Assembly: GCA_030149295.1 (NCBI GenBank)
Contig: JASBRV010000011.1
Span: 62,001 to 126,000 of the forward strand
Direction of reading: 5' to 3'
From: Bacteriovoracales bacterium
GTDB taxonomy: Bacteria; Bdellovibrionota; Bacteriovoracia; Bacteriovoracales; Bacteriovoracaceae
Length of the DNA stretch: 64,000 nt
Shown: positions 19,700 through 28,433 of the stretch, piece after piece
How positions within the stretch are numbered: the first letter of the stretch is position 1
Layout: the number at the start of each line of letters is the position of its first letter
Program-made: the position numbers and the translations under genes
The notes under the pieces: model-generated
The model's database searches: none
What the model was told of the DNA's origin: nothing
Seen by the model: only the letters and a program-made list of their open reading frames with translations

Positions 19700-19705
19700 T
19701 ATAAT
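19700..19705 (+). promoter_or_regulatory. TATAAT -10 hexamer upstream of the YbjQ-like gene
   Basis: A perfect TATAAT lies 24 bases before the GTG start, directly after secA. No clear -35 partner is visible at standard spacing, so promoter activity is uncertain. Confidence 0.3.
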
Positions 19706-19728
19706 AGAACTACTATCAGGAGGATAGA

Positions 19729-21288
19729 GTGAGCGGAGATGGAGAATGGGACGAGAAGTCCGATCTTACCAGAATTGAGGATCTTTCAGAGTTTCTTCAC
19801 GAAGAAGATCCTGAAGTCGACGCCCAGCTTTCAAGTAGTGAAAGTGATTCAGAAGAGTCGCAATTCGCGGCCGAAGACACCCTCCCTGACCTCCCTATTC
19901 CAGAAGAGATCAGTAACCTCGATGACCTCCCTGATGATGCCCCAGTAGAACTACAAGAGGAGCCTTTCGAAAATGAAGAGGCCCAGGAAACGACGGCCTA
20001 TGATGGCGACTTTTCTAGTGATTCCTCCGAATTTGCTGAAGAAAGTAGCGACTTTAACAATGACTTTTCAAGCGAAGTAAATGACTTTGGTGAAGAAGAC
20101 AATGACTTCTCAAGTGACGCTTCTGAATTTGGCGAAGAAGCCAATGACTTTTCAGGTGATACATCTAACTTCGGTGAAGACGATCAATCTTTTGAAAGTG
20201 AAGACTTCAATGACCAAAACTCAGATGACCAAGAAAATATCGATATCCAAGAAACGATTGATGAATATGAGGCCAACAGTGATGAAGACGAAGCAACCTT
20301 TGGAGACAATCAAGAAGAAAATGAAGTAACATTTGATGATAATCAAGAGGAAACCAATACTGACAACGACCAAGAGTTGGAAGAAGTGCCCGACTTTGAA
20401 GAAGAAGCACCTAGCCCTCCCAGGCCAGTAGAGACCTATCAAGAAGAGCAAAAAGTCGCTGTCACAACCACCAGAGAAAACTTTCAAGATCTCAGGGACT
20501 TTGGTAATGCTATCACCTATGGAATTGTCACAACAGGTGGTCAGCCACCCTATAGCCTTATTTTAAGAGGGGTAAAATACAAAGAGGACGCTGACGACAT
20601 AAAAATTCTTTTAAGAGAGCACGGTCTTCTCACAGATGAGAATGAATCGACCATTGATCAAGGCTTAGACCAGGGCTCACTGCTTATTTCCCAGATTAGC
20701 GAATATTCGGCAGTTTATCTTGCTCACAAAATGAGGCGATTCGACCTAGAGTTACGTATCGGCCTTAGTGACCAACTCCACCCTAGTAAGTCTTATGAGC
20801 GTGAAGGCAGAGGACTCGTTACTAAGGATAATCTCAAACAAAACAAAGAAGAGTACATGGAAATCGAGTCCTATGGGCTTGAGATAGAGGATATTAAAAT
20901 TGTTACCTCTTCTCAGATTGAAGGCTATAGCGTACACCGCTACCTCGATGTCATTTCTTCTCACAGCATAGTTTCTGAGTCAGACCTTTATCGTCACACT
21001 TATCAAGAAAAACAAGAGGGAGAAGATGATGTCCTCTTAAGAAACTTACTTGAACAATTTCCTGACTATGACGAGGACTCACCAGTAAAAGACCTTGGTC
21101 TTAACGATGTCTATCAAAATCTTATTGATGAGCTTAGAAACCTCGCTTACAAGAAAGAAGCGAATGCTGTTCTAGGAATAAACTTTAATATAACTCCCAT
21201 TCCTAGTCCTATCGATTCGCCACAAATGCCAAGATATAAAATTACCTGCACAGGAAATGCCGTTTGGATCATCGATCAACCTTATTAA
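19729..21288 (+). CDS. Acidic repeat protein with C-terminal YbjQ-like domain
   Basis: A 519-residue protein starting at GTG 19729 behind a strong AGGAGG site. Residues 1-240 are extremely acidic and low-complexity, with degenerate repeats of the DFSSDASEFGEEAN type at about 85-150; this part should be disordered. A middle segment (250-345) starts ITYGIVTTGGQPPYSLILRG and is of unknown fold. The last 140 residues resemble the YbjQ family (VTSSQIEGYSVHRYLDVISS, then EANAVLGINFNI and a terminal TCTGNAVWI). YbjQ proteins form pentamers of unknown function. There is no signal peptide. It overlaps the glpD-like gene by 25 bases. Confidence 0.7.
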   Translation: MSGDGEWDEKSDLTRIEDLSEFLHEEDPEVDAQLSSSESDSEESQFAAEDTLPDLPIPEEISNLDDLPDDAPVELQEEPFENEEAQETTAYDGDFSSDSSEFAEESSDFNNDFSSEVNDFGEEDNDFSSDASEFGEEANDFSGDTSNFGEDDQSFESEDFNDQNSDDQENIDIQETIDEYEANSDEDEATFGDNQEENEVTFDDNQEETNTDNDQELEEVPDFEEEAPSPPRPVETYQEEQKVAVTTTRENFQDLRDFGNAITYGIVTTGGQPPYSLILRGVKYKEDADDIKILLREHGLLTDENESTIDQGLDQGSLLISQISEYSAVYLAHKMRRFDLELRIGLSDQLHPSKSYEREGRGLVTKDNLKQNKEEYMEIESYGLEIEDIKIVTSSQIEGYSVHRYLDVISSHSIVSESDLYRHTYQEKQEGEDDVLLRNLLEQFPDYDEDSPVKDLGLNDVYQNLIDELRNLAYKKEANAVLGINFNITPIPSPIDSPQMPRYKITCTGNAVWIIDQPY

Positions 21289-22676
21289 AATCTTATCTTA
21301 AAAATATCCCCTCTCACCACGATGTGATTGTTGTTGGTGGTGGTATTGCTGGTGCGGGTGTCTTTAGAGACTTATCTCTGCATGGCCTAGGTACTCTCTT
21401 AATTGATAAAAAAGACTTCACTAGCCAAACAAGCCAATCAAGTTCGAAAATGCTTCATGGGGGCATCCGCTATCTTGAGAATCTTGATTTCGCACTTGTG
21501 TGGGAAGCCCTTCATGAAAAAAATCTTTGGCTTAAAATTGCTCCCCACCTTAGCTATCCAGAGAAATTTTATTTGCCAGTTTACAAAGACGGTCTTAGAC
21601 CCCTTTGGATGGTGAGATTAGGCCTCTTTCTCTATGATGCTCTCTCAAGTTTTCAAAATCTCCCCTCTGGACAAGCCAGTCCAAAAGAAACTCTTAAAGT
21701 TATTCCTTATTTGAAAGAAAAGGGCCTTACTGGCTCAGGCATCTATTCTGATGCCGTTATGGATGATGCCAAGATCACTTTAGAGTGCATATATGACGCC
21801 CTTTTAGAAAAAAAATCTTATGCTTGCAATTATACTGCACTTATTAAAGCTACTAGAAAAGCTCATGGCTACACGCTCACTCTCCAAGATGAAATGAGTG
21901 GGCTAACAAGGGAGATCACTTGTGATCAACTCGTCTTTGCCACAGGGCCTTTCACTGACAAACTTCTTAAAGAAATTAATCTTTTCCCATGGAAACCAAA
22001 ACTCAAATTAAGTCGTGGTTCTCACCTGTGGTTTTCTAATGACATGCTGAAAGTTAAAAACCCTATGGTCTTAACTCCCAAAGATGGCAGAGTCATTTTT
22101 GTCATTCCCCAAAAAGATAAAACCCTAGTAGGAACAACAGAAGTGAAAGGAGAGGCTGAGTTTGACCAAGTGCCAGATCAAGAAGAGATTGAATACCTTT
22201 ATAAAAACCTAAAGGACTTTTTTCCTAAAGCAGATATTGACCCTCGTCACCTACTAGGAAAGTTTGCTGGAGTTCGTCCCTTAGTCATGGAAGAAGGTGC
22301 TGAGAGCCTCGGAAAAGTAGCGAGAAACCACAAAGTCTACCAGCCTCAAGAGAATGCCTACGTGCTTTTAGGTGGCAAGTACACCACCTTTAGAGTGATG
22401 GCCCAAGATGTTGTCAAACCCCTTATGAATAAGAGAGGCCTTCCTTACTTAGGACATTTAAGCACTCAGGCCTTAAGGTCCCCTTCTATTATTAAGCCTT
22501 GGCATAAGCCCATTATTGATAAAGAGACCCTCATCCAAATTATACAAAGGGAAATTCCCAAGACGGAAGAAGACCTCATTCAAAGAAGACTCGGAATTCT
22601 CAAAGATGTTCTAGAGGGAGAAGAGCTTCAGCTGATCAAAGAGACTCTGCAACAAACTCTTCTTGAAGCTCCTTGA
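21264..22676 (+). CDS. glpD: FAD-dependent glycerol-3-phosphate dehydrogenase
   Basis: A 470-residue GlpD-type enzyme oxidising glycerol-3-phosphate to dihydroxyacetone phosphate and passing electrons to quinone at the inner membrane. The FAD-binding VIVVGGGIAGAGVFRDLSLHG is at about 20-40, followed by the family motif MLHGGIRYLE near 70. FAGVRPLV near 335 and GGKYTTFR near 379 are also typical. It is shorter than E. coli GlpD (501), mostly at the C-terminus. The start appears to be TTG at 21264, inside the upstream gene. A glycerophosphodiesterase lipoprotein 20 kb away could supply substrate, but the genes are not linked. Confidence 0.87.
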   Translation: MDHRSTLLKSYLKNIPSHHDVIVVGGGIAGAGVFRDLSLHGLGTLLIDKKDFTSQTSQSSSKMLHGGIRYLENLDFALVWEALHEKNLWLKIAPHLSYPEKFYLPVYKDGLRPLWMVRLGLFLYDALSSFQNLPSGQASPKETLKVIPYLKEKGLTGSGIYSDAVMDDAKITLECIYDALLEKKSYACNYTALIKATRKAHGYTLTLQDEMSGLTREITCDQLVFATGPFTDKLLKEINLFPWKPKLKLSRGSHLWFSNDMLKVKNPMVLTPKDGRVIFVIPQKDKTLVGTTEVKGEAEFDQVPDQEEIEYLYKNLKDFFPKADIDPRHLLGKFAGVRPLVMEEGAESLGKVARNHKVYQPQENAYVLLGGKYTTFRVMAQDVVKPLMNKRGLPYLGHLSTQALRSPSIIKPWHKPIIDKETLIQIIQREIPKTEEDLIQRRLGILKDVLEGEELQLIKETLQQTLLEAP

Positions 22677-22687
22677 ATGAGAAATAT

Positions 22688-23800
22688 TTAGAATCGGTAG
22701 CTCAGGCCAAGCATAAGACGCGGCCCTGTGACACTTTTGGTGAAATTATCTCCATTTTCAAACTCATAACTCTCACTTCTTTGATAATAATCAAGAATTG
22801 CACGGGCACCAAAGCCACCTCGAGTAAAGTACTTAATTCCAGTCGCGACACTGAAAAAACTAGATGAGCCGGGTACAGTTTGACTCGTTTGTGTGCTCGT
22901 TACACTCAAAAGATCAAAGGTGTCACTCACGCTTCCTACCCCAAGCGAAAGGCCACTAAAGCCTATAATACGCCCGTAACTAAGCGGTGGGGCAATATAG
23001 TGATAAAAAGCACCTACACCAAACTCAGTCACCTCATTATTAATTTGACTACCTTGAACTGATGTCACAGATTTAGTCGCATGATGGATGAGAGCACTAA
23101 AACTCATCCGCTCCAAAAAGCTCCCCGGCATATTAAAATACTTTTCTATCCCTAGACTGAAGTCAATGGTTGAATTGTTGCCAGTAAAAATGTCTCCCTC
23201 GCCTTCATCGACTTCACTTGTGAGAGAGTTGAGATGAAGTAGTCCATAGACTTCTATCGTTTTGTTCTCGTTAATCCCCGTCCCTATCATGCTCATAGAA
23301 TTATCACCATCAACCATTGTGGCCAATTCATCTCGATCTTCTCTAGAAAGGCGATTGCGCTCACTTTCCATGGTTCTTACCCTCGGAGGACTATCACCCC
23401 TAATTGTCATAACCTCAGTACCCGCTGTCATTGTAGAATTTGAGTTGTCATAAAGACTTTTTGAAGGGTCTTGGGTAGTATCAATAGGTTTGGTAATTTT
23501 GATATTTACAACTTTATCAGGAAAGACAGCATTGTCATTGACGATTCTGTAAATACTCCAGATGGTTCTTGTTGGTGAAGCCTTGACAACGACACCTCTG
23601 GCAATAACTCCTGTGGTGAGAAAAAATTTGGCGTGATCACCAACAACAAGTCCATCTTCTAGGCCCCGATTCAAAAGAACAGTCTTCTTTGTAGAGGAAA
23701 CTTTTAAAAAACGAGTAGTAAGCTTCTCATCAATTTCCAATGCAAATATTTGGCCGACAAAGACTATGGATATTAATAAAAAAATCTTTTTCATAAGCAT
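22688..23800 (-). CDS. Outer-membrane-type beta-barrel protein with SH3-like N-terminal repeat (paralogue B)
   Basis: A 370-residue secreted protein. A signal peptide (residues 1-20, cut after IFA) is followed by a small beta domain reading FLKVSSTKKTVLLNRGLEDG and VVGDHAKFFL, similar to the FlgT-C/trypsin-inhibitor-like SH3 repeats. A linker of about 60 residues follows, and then a C-terminal half of alternating hydrophobic strands ending in LGLSYRF. A terminal aromatic residue is typical of outer-membrane barrels. It is related to the gene immediately upstream, with the same N-terminal wording. The two are separated by three bases. No function is known to me. Confidence 0.6.
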   Translation of the reverse strand: MLMKKIFLLISIVFVGQIFALEIDEKLTTRFLKVSSTKKTVLLNRGLEDGLVVGDHAKFFLTTGVIARGVVVKASPTRTIWSIYRIVNDNAVFPDKVVNIKITKPIDTTQDPSKSLYDNSNSTMTAGTEVMTIRGDSPPRVRTMESERNRLSREDRDELATMVDGDNSMSMIGTGINENKTIEVYGLLHLNSLTSEVDEGEGDIFTGNNSTIDFSLGIEKYFNMPGSFLERMSFSALIHHATKSVTSVQGSQINNEVTEFGVGAFYHYIAPPLSYGRIIGFSGLSLGVGSVSDTFDLLSVTSTQTSQTVPGSSSFFSVATGIKYFTRGGFGARAILDYYQRSESYEFENGDNFTKSVTGPRLMLGLSYRF

Positions 23801-23803
23801 CTC

Positions 23804-25366
23804 TTAAAAATAAACATTAAAACCAATCGAAAGTCTTAATTGATTTACGCTAAAAACTGAGTTGATATCATCTTCTAGAAATTCGCTAATATTATACCGA
23901 GAGTTTTCATACTTAAGCTGAACATTGGCACCGTAGCCAATGTCATAGGCCGCCACTTGAGACTCATCTCCACTGCTCCAGCGATACTTCAATCCAAAAT
24001 GAGCAGAAGGTAGGGAGAAAACTTGAGTACTGTAATCTTGGGAAAGATCCCCTCCTTGAATCGTGCCATTACCGCGTTTAAAGCCTCCGCCAATATAAGG
24101 CATATATTTATAGAGAGAGGAGGGAGGATGAAGAAAGTACCAATTAACATAGCCCTGAAGACTTCCTTCCGTAATACGAACATTGAGTCCACCAGCATCG
24201 ACAAAGGAAATTGCGCGTTCTAAACCGACCTCAAGAGTAAAATCTTTTAAGGATTTTAGAGTATTTCCCAAATGCCATTCATAAGAAGCACCAAGGGCGT
24301 AATCAACACCATTAAATGAGCCCCCTTCATCAGAAGCATTAGATTGAAGATTTGTAATATAACGAAGAGTAAATTCTTGACCCATTTTTTCTTCCAAGGC
24401 CCTTTTTTGTCTTCGTATTTCTTCGGCAATTCCCGTCTGTACCAAGTAGCGACGTAACTGTTCATCAGTCATATCACGAGAAAAGCGAGGACCCTCTTTT
24501 CTTATTCTGGCAATGGCCCCAGGAGAAAGATTTTTTCTCTCTTCATTGGCCTCAATTTGTTTTGCACGCATATCTTTTATTGAATCTTTAACAGCAATAT
24601 TCAGGCCAGGCTCCCTAACATTTCCTTTATAAAGTGACTTCAATCCATATTTTAAGTTATTGTACTTAGGTACAGATGTGGTCGTCGTAGAATCAAAAGC
24701 ACGATCTTCGGCCATTTTTTCAATGGCTTCAATAAGACGGTCATCGTCTTCACTGGCGGGAACCAACATATTCTTAGCAAGTTGCTCAAATTCCTCATCG
24801 TACTCTTCACCAGTTTCTATATATTTAGTTTTTTTCGATAGCTCTATATCCTGGCGCTTAAGAGTTTTCGTATCCTTCATTTTTCGACCATCAAGAAAAT
24901 CTTGTTCTTCAAAGATAAGATCTTCAGGTACGCCTTTGTCCTCCGTCACTTCGTAGTAATCTTGGTCTTGCCCTCGTCCTTGAATCTTTAAAGATCTGCG
25001 GGTCACGAAAGGCCTTCTGGGATCCTTTGCTTGTCTAACAATAACCAAGTCTTGATTCTTATTTAAATAACGAAAACTTTTGATCTTTCTTAGATACCAA
25101 TAACTGACATTATTTTTGACCTTGATAACCTCACCTTCACCTACGTAAATGAATCGTGGTTTTTGAAAACCCTGGCTAAGGTCTTTCACATAAATTTTTG
25201 AGCGATCACCATTTCTTAGATTTTCCGCATATCCTCTATTAATTAAAATGGATTTTTTAGAAGAACTCACCTCTAAGACTTTTACCCCTTCCATGGACTG
25301 GGCCCAACAAAAGGCATTGGCAAAAAGACACGCAGCAAAAAGCAACTTTTTCCCTAAGTCTCCCAC
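23804..25366 (-). CDS. Outer-membrane-type beta-barrel protein with SH3-like N-terminal repeat (paralogue A)
   Basis: A 520-residue secreted protein. A signal peptide (about residues 1-22, cut after CWA) is followed by the N-terminal beta module VLEVSSSKKSILINRGYAEN and RNGDRSKIYV, clearly related to the downstream gene product. A long charged middle (about 120-330, rich in Arg, Lys, Asp and Glu, with coiled-coil character) separates it from a C-terminal barrel-like region ending in LSIGFNVYF. The extra charged region makes it 150 residues longer than its paralogue. The pair forms an operon. It may anchor to peptidoglycan or a partner in the periplasm while the C-terminus sits in the outer membrane, which is inference. 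Confidence 0.6.
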   Translation of the reverse strand: MGDLGKKLLFAACLFANAFCWAQSMEGVKVLEVSSSKKSILINRGYAENLRNGDRSKIYVKDLSQGFQKPRFIYVGEGEVIKVKNNVSYWYLRKIKSFRYLNKNQDLVIVRQAKDPRRPFVTRRSLKIQGRGQDQDYYEVTEDKGVPEDLIFEEQDFLDGRKMKDTKTLKRQDIELSKKTKYIETGEEYDEEFEQLAKNMLVPASEDDDRLIEAIEKMAEDRAFDSTTTTSVPKYNNLKYGLKSLYKGNVREPGLNIAVKDSIKDMRAKQIEANEERKNLSPGAIARIRKEGPRFSRDMTDEQLRRYLVQTGIAEEIRRQKRALEEKMGQEFTLRYITNLQSNASDEGGSFNGVDYALGASYEWHLGNTLKSLKDFTLEVGLERAISFVDAGGLNVRITEGSLQGYVNWYFLHPPSSLYKYMPYIGGGFKRGNGTIQGGDLSQDYSTQVFSLPSAHFGLKYRWSSGDESQVAAYDIGYGANVQLKYENSRYNISEFLEDDINSVFSVNQLRLSIGFNVYF

Positions 25367-25480
25367 CTCTTCCCTCCCTGGATAGTGGCGTTTATTCAGA
25401 TAGTTATAAACTTAAACGAGTACTCTTATAGTCTATCATAACTCCCCTTTTGCGCACATCTTAGGCCCAGTGGGCAAAAG

Positions 25481-25509
25481 TTGAAATAATGCATTTTCTC
25501 GCCTATAAC
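25481..25509 (+). promoter_or_regulatory. Sigma-70-type promoter upstream of the 63-residue protein and trxB
   Basis: TTGAAA at 25481-25486 and TATAAC at 25504-25509 are separated by 17 bases, 31 bases before the GTG start at 25540. Position and spacing are those of a standard promoter for the 25540-26689 unit. Confidence 0.6.
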
Positions 25510-25539
25510 TATCGGAAATCATTTTCATAAGAGGACAGC

Positions 25540-25731
25540 GTGGCGAGAAAAAAGAAGATCCAAATACACCGTTATAAATGCACCATTACAGATGAGGAAT
25601 TTAAGACAACAAAGAAAGTCGATAATCCCGATGAACTTATTTCGGTAGCCGCTTACTATGAGCTCAACCCCGACAAGGACGATCGTCCTGAACACATAAA
25701 AAAAGAATTAGGAATTTCAAGCGACTCATAA
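25540..25731 (+). CDS. Small basic protein, unknown function
   Basis: A 63-residue, soluble, charged protein (MARKKKIQIHRYKCT at the start, one Cys at position 14). The GTG start has a GAGGAC-like ribosome site. It is preceded by a well-spaced promoter and followed 22 bases later by trxB, so it is the first gene of that unit. I do not recognise a family. The single cysteine next to a thioredoxin reductase gene is suggestive but not evidence of a redox role. Confidence 0.65.
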   Translation: MARKKKIQIHRYKCTITDEEFKTTKKVDNPDELISVAAYYELNPDKDDRPEHIKKELGISSDS

Positions 25732-25753
25732 TCGCCGACAGGAATAATCAAAT

Positions 25754-26689
25754 ATGGAAAAAAGAAAAGTCATCATTGTTGGTTCAGGCCCAGCTGGATA
25801 CACGGCTGCCCTTTACTCAAGCCGCGCCAATTTAAATCCTCTTGTTATCGAAGGTCATGAACCAGGCGGTCAGCTGACAACCACGACCGACGTGGAAAAC
25901 TTCCCCGGCTTCCCAGAAGGGATCATGGGACCAGAACTTATGGCCAATATGAAAAAACAGGCTGCCCGCTTTGGTACAGAATATCTGCAAACCCATGTCT
26001 CAAAAGTTGATCTTTCCAAACGCCCGTTTAAAGTCATTTGCGAAAACGGATCCGAGTTTACTGCTGAAACTTTAATTCTCTCTACAGGAGCATCGGCTAA
26101 ATACCTTGGGCTTCCCAATGAAATGGAACTGATCGGTAAAGGCGTTAGTGCTTGTGCCACCTGTGATGGATTTTTCTTTCGCGACAAAGTCGTTCATGTC
26201 GTCGGTGGTGGTGATACTGCTATGGAGGAAGCCCTCTTTCTCACAAAATTTGCTTCACAAGTTTATGTCATCCACAGACGTGACAGCCTAAGAGCTTCAA
26301 TGCCTATGCAAGAAAGGGCCATGGCCAATGAAAAGATCGAATTTGTCTGGAACACTGAAGTAGAGGAAATCCTTTTTGATGATACTGGTGTGACGGGTAT
26401 CAAAGTAAAGAATAACCAAACAGGTGAGTCCTCAGAAAGAAAGACGGATGGTTTCTTCCTAGGAATTGGCCACACCCCCAATACCGCCTTTCTCGAAGGA
26501 CAGATAAAGACTGACGAATCTGGTTACATAATACCTGCCAATCCTCCCCACCCCGATACCAATGTTGAAGGTGTCTTCGCCTGTGGTGATGTTCAAGATC
26601 ACTACTACCGCCAGGCCATAAGTGCTGCCGGCTCAGGTTGTATGGCGGCTATCAGGGCAGAGCGCTTCTTAGAAGAGAATCCTCTCTAA
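25754..26689 (+). CDS. trxB: Thioredoxin reductase
   Basis: A 311-residue low-molecular-weight thioredoxin reductase that uses NADPH and FAD to reduce thioredoxin in the cytoplasm. FAD-binding GSGPAGYTAAL is at 10-20, the redox-active CATC pair is C134/C137, and the NADPH-binding VVGGGDTAMEEA segment follows. The C-terminal FAD motif GVFACGDVQDHYYRQA is intact. The length is standard. It lies downstream of the small 63-residue gene and is probably co-transcribed with it. Confidence 0.96.
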   Translation: MEKRKVIIVGSGPAGYTAALYSSRANLNPLVIEGHEPGGQLTTTTDVENFPGFPEGIMGPELMANMKKQAARFGTEYLQTHVSKVDLSKRPFKVICENGSEFTAETLILSTGASAKYLGLPNEMELIGKGVSACATCDGFFFRDKVVHVVGGGDTAMEEALFLTKFASQVYVIHRRDSLRASMPMQERAMANEKIEFVWNTEVEEILFDDTGVTGIKVKNNQTGESSERKTDGFFLGIGHTPNTAFLEGQIKTDESGYIIPANPPHPDTNVEGVFACGDVQDHYYRQAISAAGSGCMAAIRAERFLEENPL

Positions 26690-26710
26690 CTGTTTTTTAA
26701 AACCTTGTGT

Positions 26711-26734
26711 CCCGTCGGTGCTATAATCGACGGG
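26711..26734 (+). promoter_or_regulatory. Hairpin with TATAAT loop directly before the UbiB-like start
   Basis: CCCGTCG (26711-26717) pairs perfectly with CGACGGG (26728-26734). The 10-base loop holds TATAAT at 26722-26727. The hairpin ends two bases before the ATG at 26736 and would hide the only plausible ribosome-binding bases. It could be an operator around a -10 element or a translation-limiting RNA structure. It has no trailing U-run, so it is not a terminator. Confidence 0.45.
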
Positions 26735-26735
26735 T

Positions 26736-28274
26736 ATGTTAAATCAACTCAAATTTATCGCCCCTTTGCTTCTCTCAAAGGCCATGAAAAATGACTCTCC
26801 TCAAAGGAAGAAGGTGAATCATTTCCTCATTAAACAAATGGGGGAAAATAAAGGTTTGTGGTTAAAAGTCGGACAACTTCTAAGCATGAACGAAACTTCA
26901 TGGAAAGAGCTCGAAGGGTTAAGTGAGGGTGAACACATTGCGGCGCTACCACTAGAGGAAATCCAACCCTATGTAGAAGCCCTCTTTACCCAAGAAAATT
27001 TACAATTCATTGGAGAGCTCGCTGACCCTGGTATCCCAGCGAGCTTAAGCCAAGTTCATTTATGGCAAATGAAGGAGCCCTCCCAAAAGTGGGCCTTAAA
27101 AGTACAACTTCCAGGGATGAAAGAGGTCATCGAAGATCAACTGAGTTTATTAGGCCTTATGGATAAGGCCAGTGCCTTAAGATCAGAAAAGAAAAATTTT
27201 AATACTCATGAATATCATGAAACTCTCAAACAAAACTTTGAGCAAGAGCTTAATTATCGATGTGAAAGACAAAATATTCAAAACCTGAAAAGGTTGAGTG
27301 AACGCTATCCATTGGCCAAAATTCCCTCTCTTCATCCAGAGTATCAGGGGGAATCATTTATCACTATGAGTTGGGAAGAAGGAGATTCATGGAGTGATGT
27401 TCTCAAAAATTATTCCCCAAAAGAGAAGAAGAGTCTTGGGGTACAAATCATCACCCAGTTTCTTTACCAGTATTTTTGCTTAGGACGCTCTCAGGGAGAC
27501 TTTCATCCAGGTAACTTTCTTTTCCAAAGAGTTAATGAGGATGTCGCCATAACTTGGTTAGATCTAGGCCAGTGTTTAACTCCTAGCCTGCAACAAAGAA
27601 GGTCTCTTTTTTTAGCAATCACAAACTTTTTAGATTCTTCTTCAGAAGAGAAAATCAACCTCGGCCCCTTTTTTAAAGCTTGGAAATTTAATCTGGAAAA
27701 GCTGGCGCCTATCGCCGATCGTCTCCCCCTACTCCTAAGTCGCCTATTTTATCCTTTCTTAGTCAATGCACCTTTAAACCTTAAAGATTGGAAGTTAAAG
27801 AGTGAAATTGATACCATTTTAGGAGACGATAAATGGTGGTTTAGAACAGCGGGAAGTAGCGAACTCTTTATGAGCATCCGCTGTTGGATTGGACTCTTTA
27901 CCATGCTTGAGTCTCTCCAAGTTCCCCTCAATTACTATCAAATCTGGCAAGAGGTCTCTTATGAAATTCAAGAATCTTTACCAAAAATTCAGTTACCTCG
28001 TGCCCAACTATCAAGTGTTTCATTTAATGACCTTGCTAAGAAATTAAATGTCAAAATATATAAAGAAGAAAAGTTGAGTGTAGACTTAAATCTACCCGCA
28101 CGCGCTATCATGGACATTGAAAATTTCATCAAAAAAGACACATTAAATGAAATGAAAAAAAATGGCATCAGCCTCGAAAAGATAGTCCAAGAGCAACTTA
28201 AAAATGGTCTCAAACCTTGCACTATCATTGATTATCATCACTCTCATAAGAGATACCTGGTTACCCTCTCCTAG
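26736..28274 (+). CDS. ABC1/UbiB (AarF) family atypical kinase
   Basis: A 512-residue UbiB-type protein. The family hallmark KxGQ motif is KVGQ at 44-47, with LLSMNE after it. The kinase core has ALKVQLPG near 125, the catalytic GDFHPGNFLF near 258 and the metal-binding WLDLGQ near 278. UbiB/ADCK proteins are ATPases needed for quinone biosynthesis and lipid trafficking. Unlike E. coli UbiB there is no clear pair of C-terminal membrane helices; the C-terminal 200 residues are divergent. Its start lies behind a perfect hairpin. It is possibly co-transcribed from trxB, 46 bases upstream. Confidence 0.85.
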   Translation: MLNQLKFIAPLLLSKAMKNDSPQRKKVNHFLIKQMGENKGLWLKVGQLLSMNETSWKELEGLSEGEHIAALPLEEIQPYVEALFTQENLQFIGELADPGIPASLSQVHLWQMKEPSQKWALKVQLPGMKEVIEDQLSLLGLMDKASALRSEKKNFNTHEYHETLKQNFEQELNYRCERQNIQNLKRLSERYPLAKIPSLHPEYQGESFITMSWEEGDSWSDVLKNYSPKEKKSLGVQIITQFLYQYFCLGRSQGDFHPGNFLFQRVNEDVAITWLDLGQCLTPSLQQRRSLFLAITNFLDSSSEEKINLGPFFKAWKFNLEKLAPIADRLPLLLSRLFYPFLVNAPLNLKDWKLKSEIDTILGDDKWWFRTAGSSELFMSIRCWIGLFTMLESLQVPLNYYQIWQEVSYEIQESLPKIQLPRAQLSSVSFNDLAKKLNVKIYKEEKLSVDLNLPARAIMDIENFIKKDTLNEMKKNGISLEKIVQEQLKNGLKPCTIIDYHHSHKRYLVTLS

Positions 28275-28433
28275 GAAAAACCTTCCGGGCCAAATTGACT
28301 CCACTGAGTAAACCTTTCTGAATTGATAGAGTCCTAAGATCAAGTACTGTCTACTTTTTTGACATACTGAACGAGGATTGAAACAATTTAAAAAAGCAAA
28401 GGATTGCTTTTCAAATTTACCAAGGAAGGTCGC

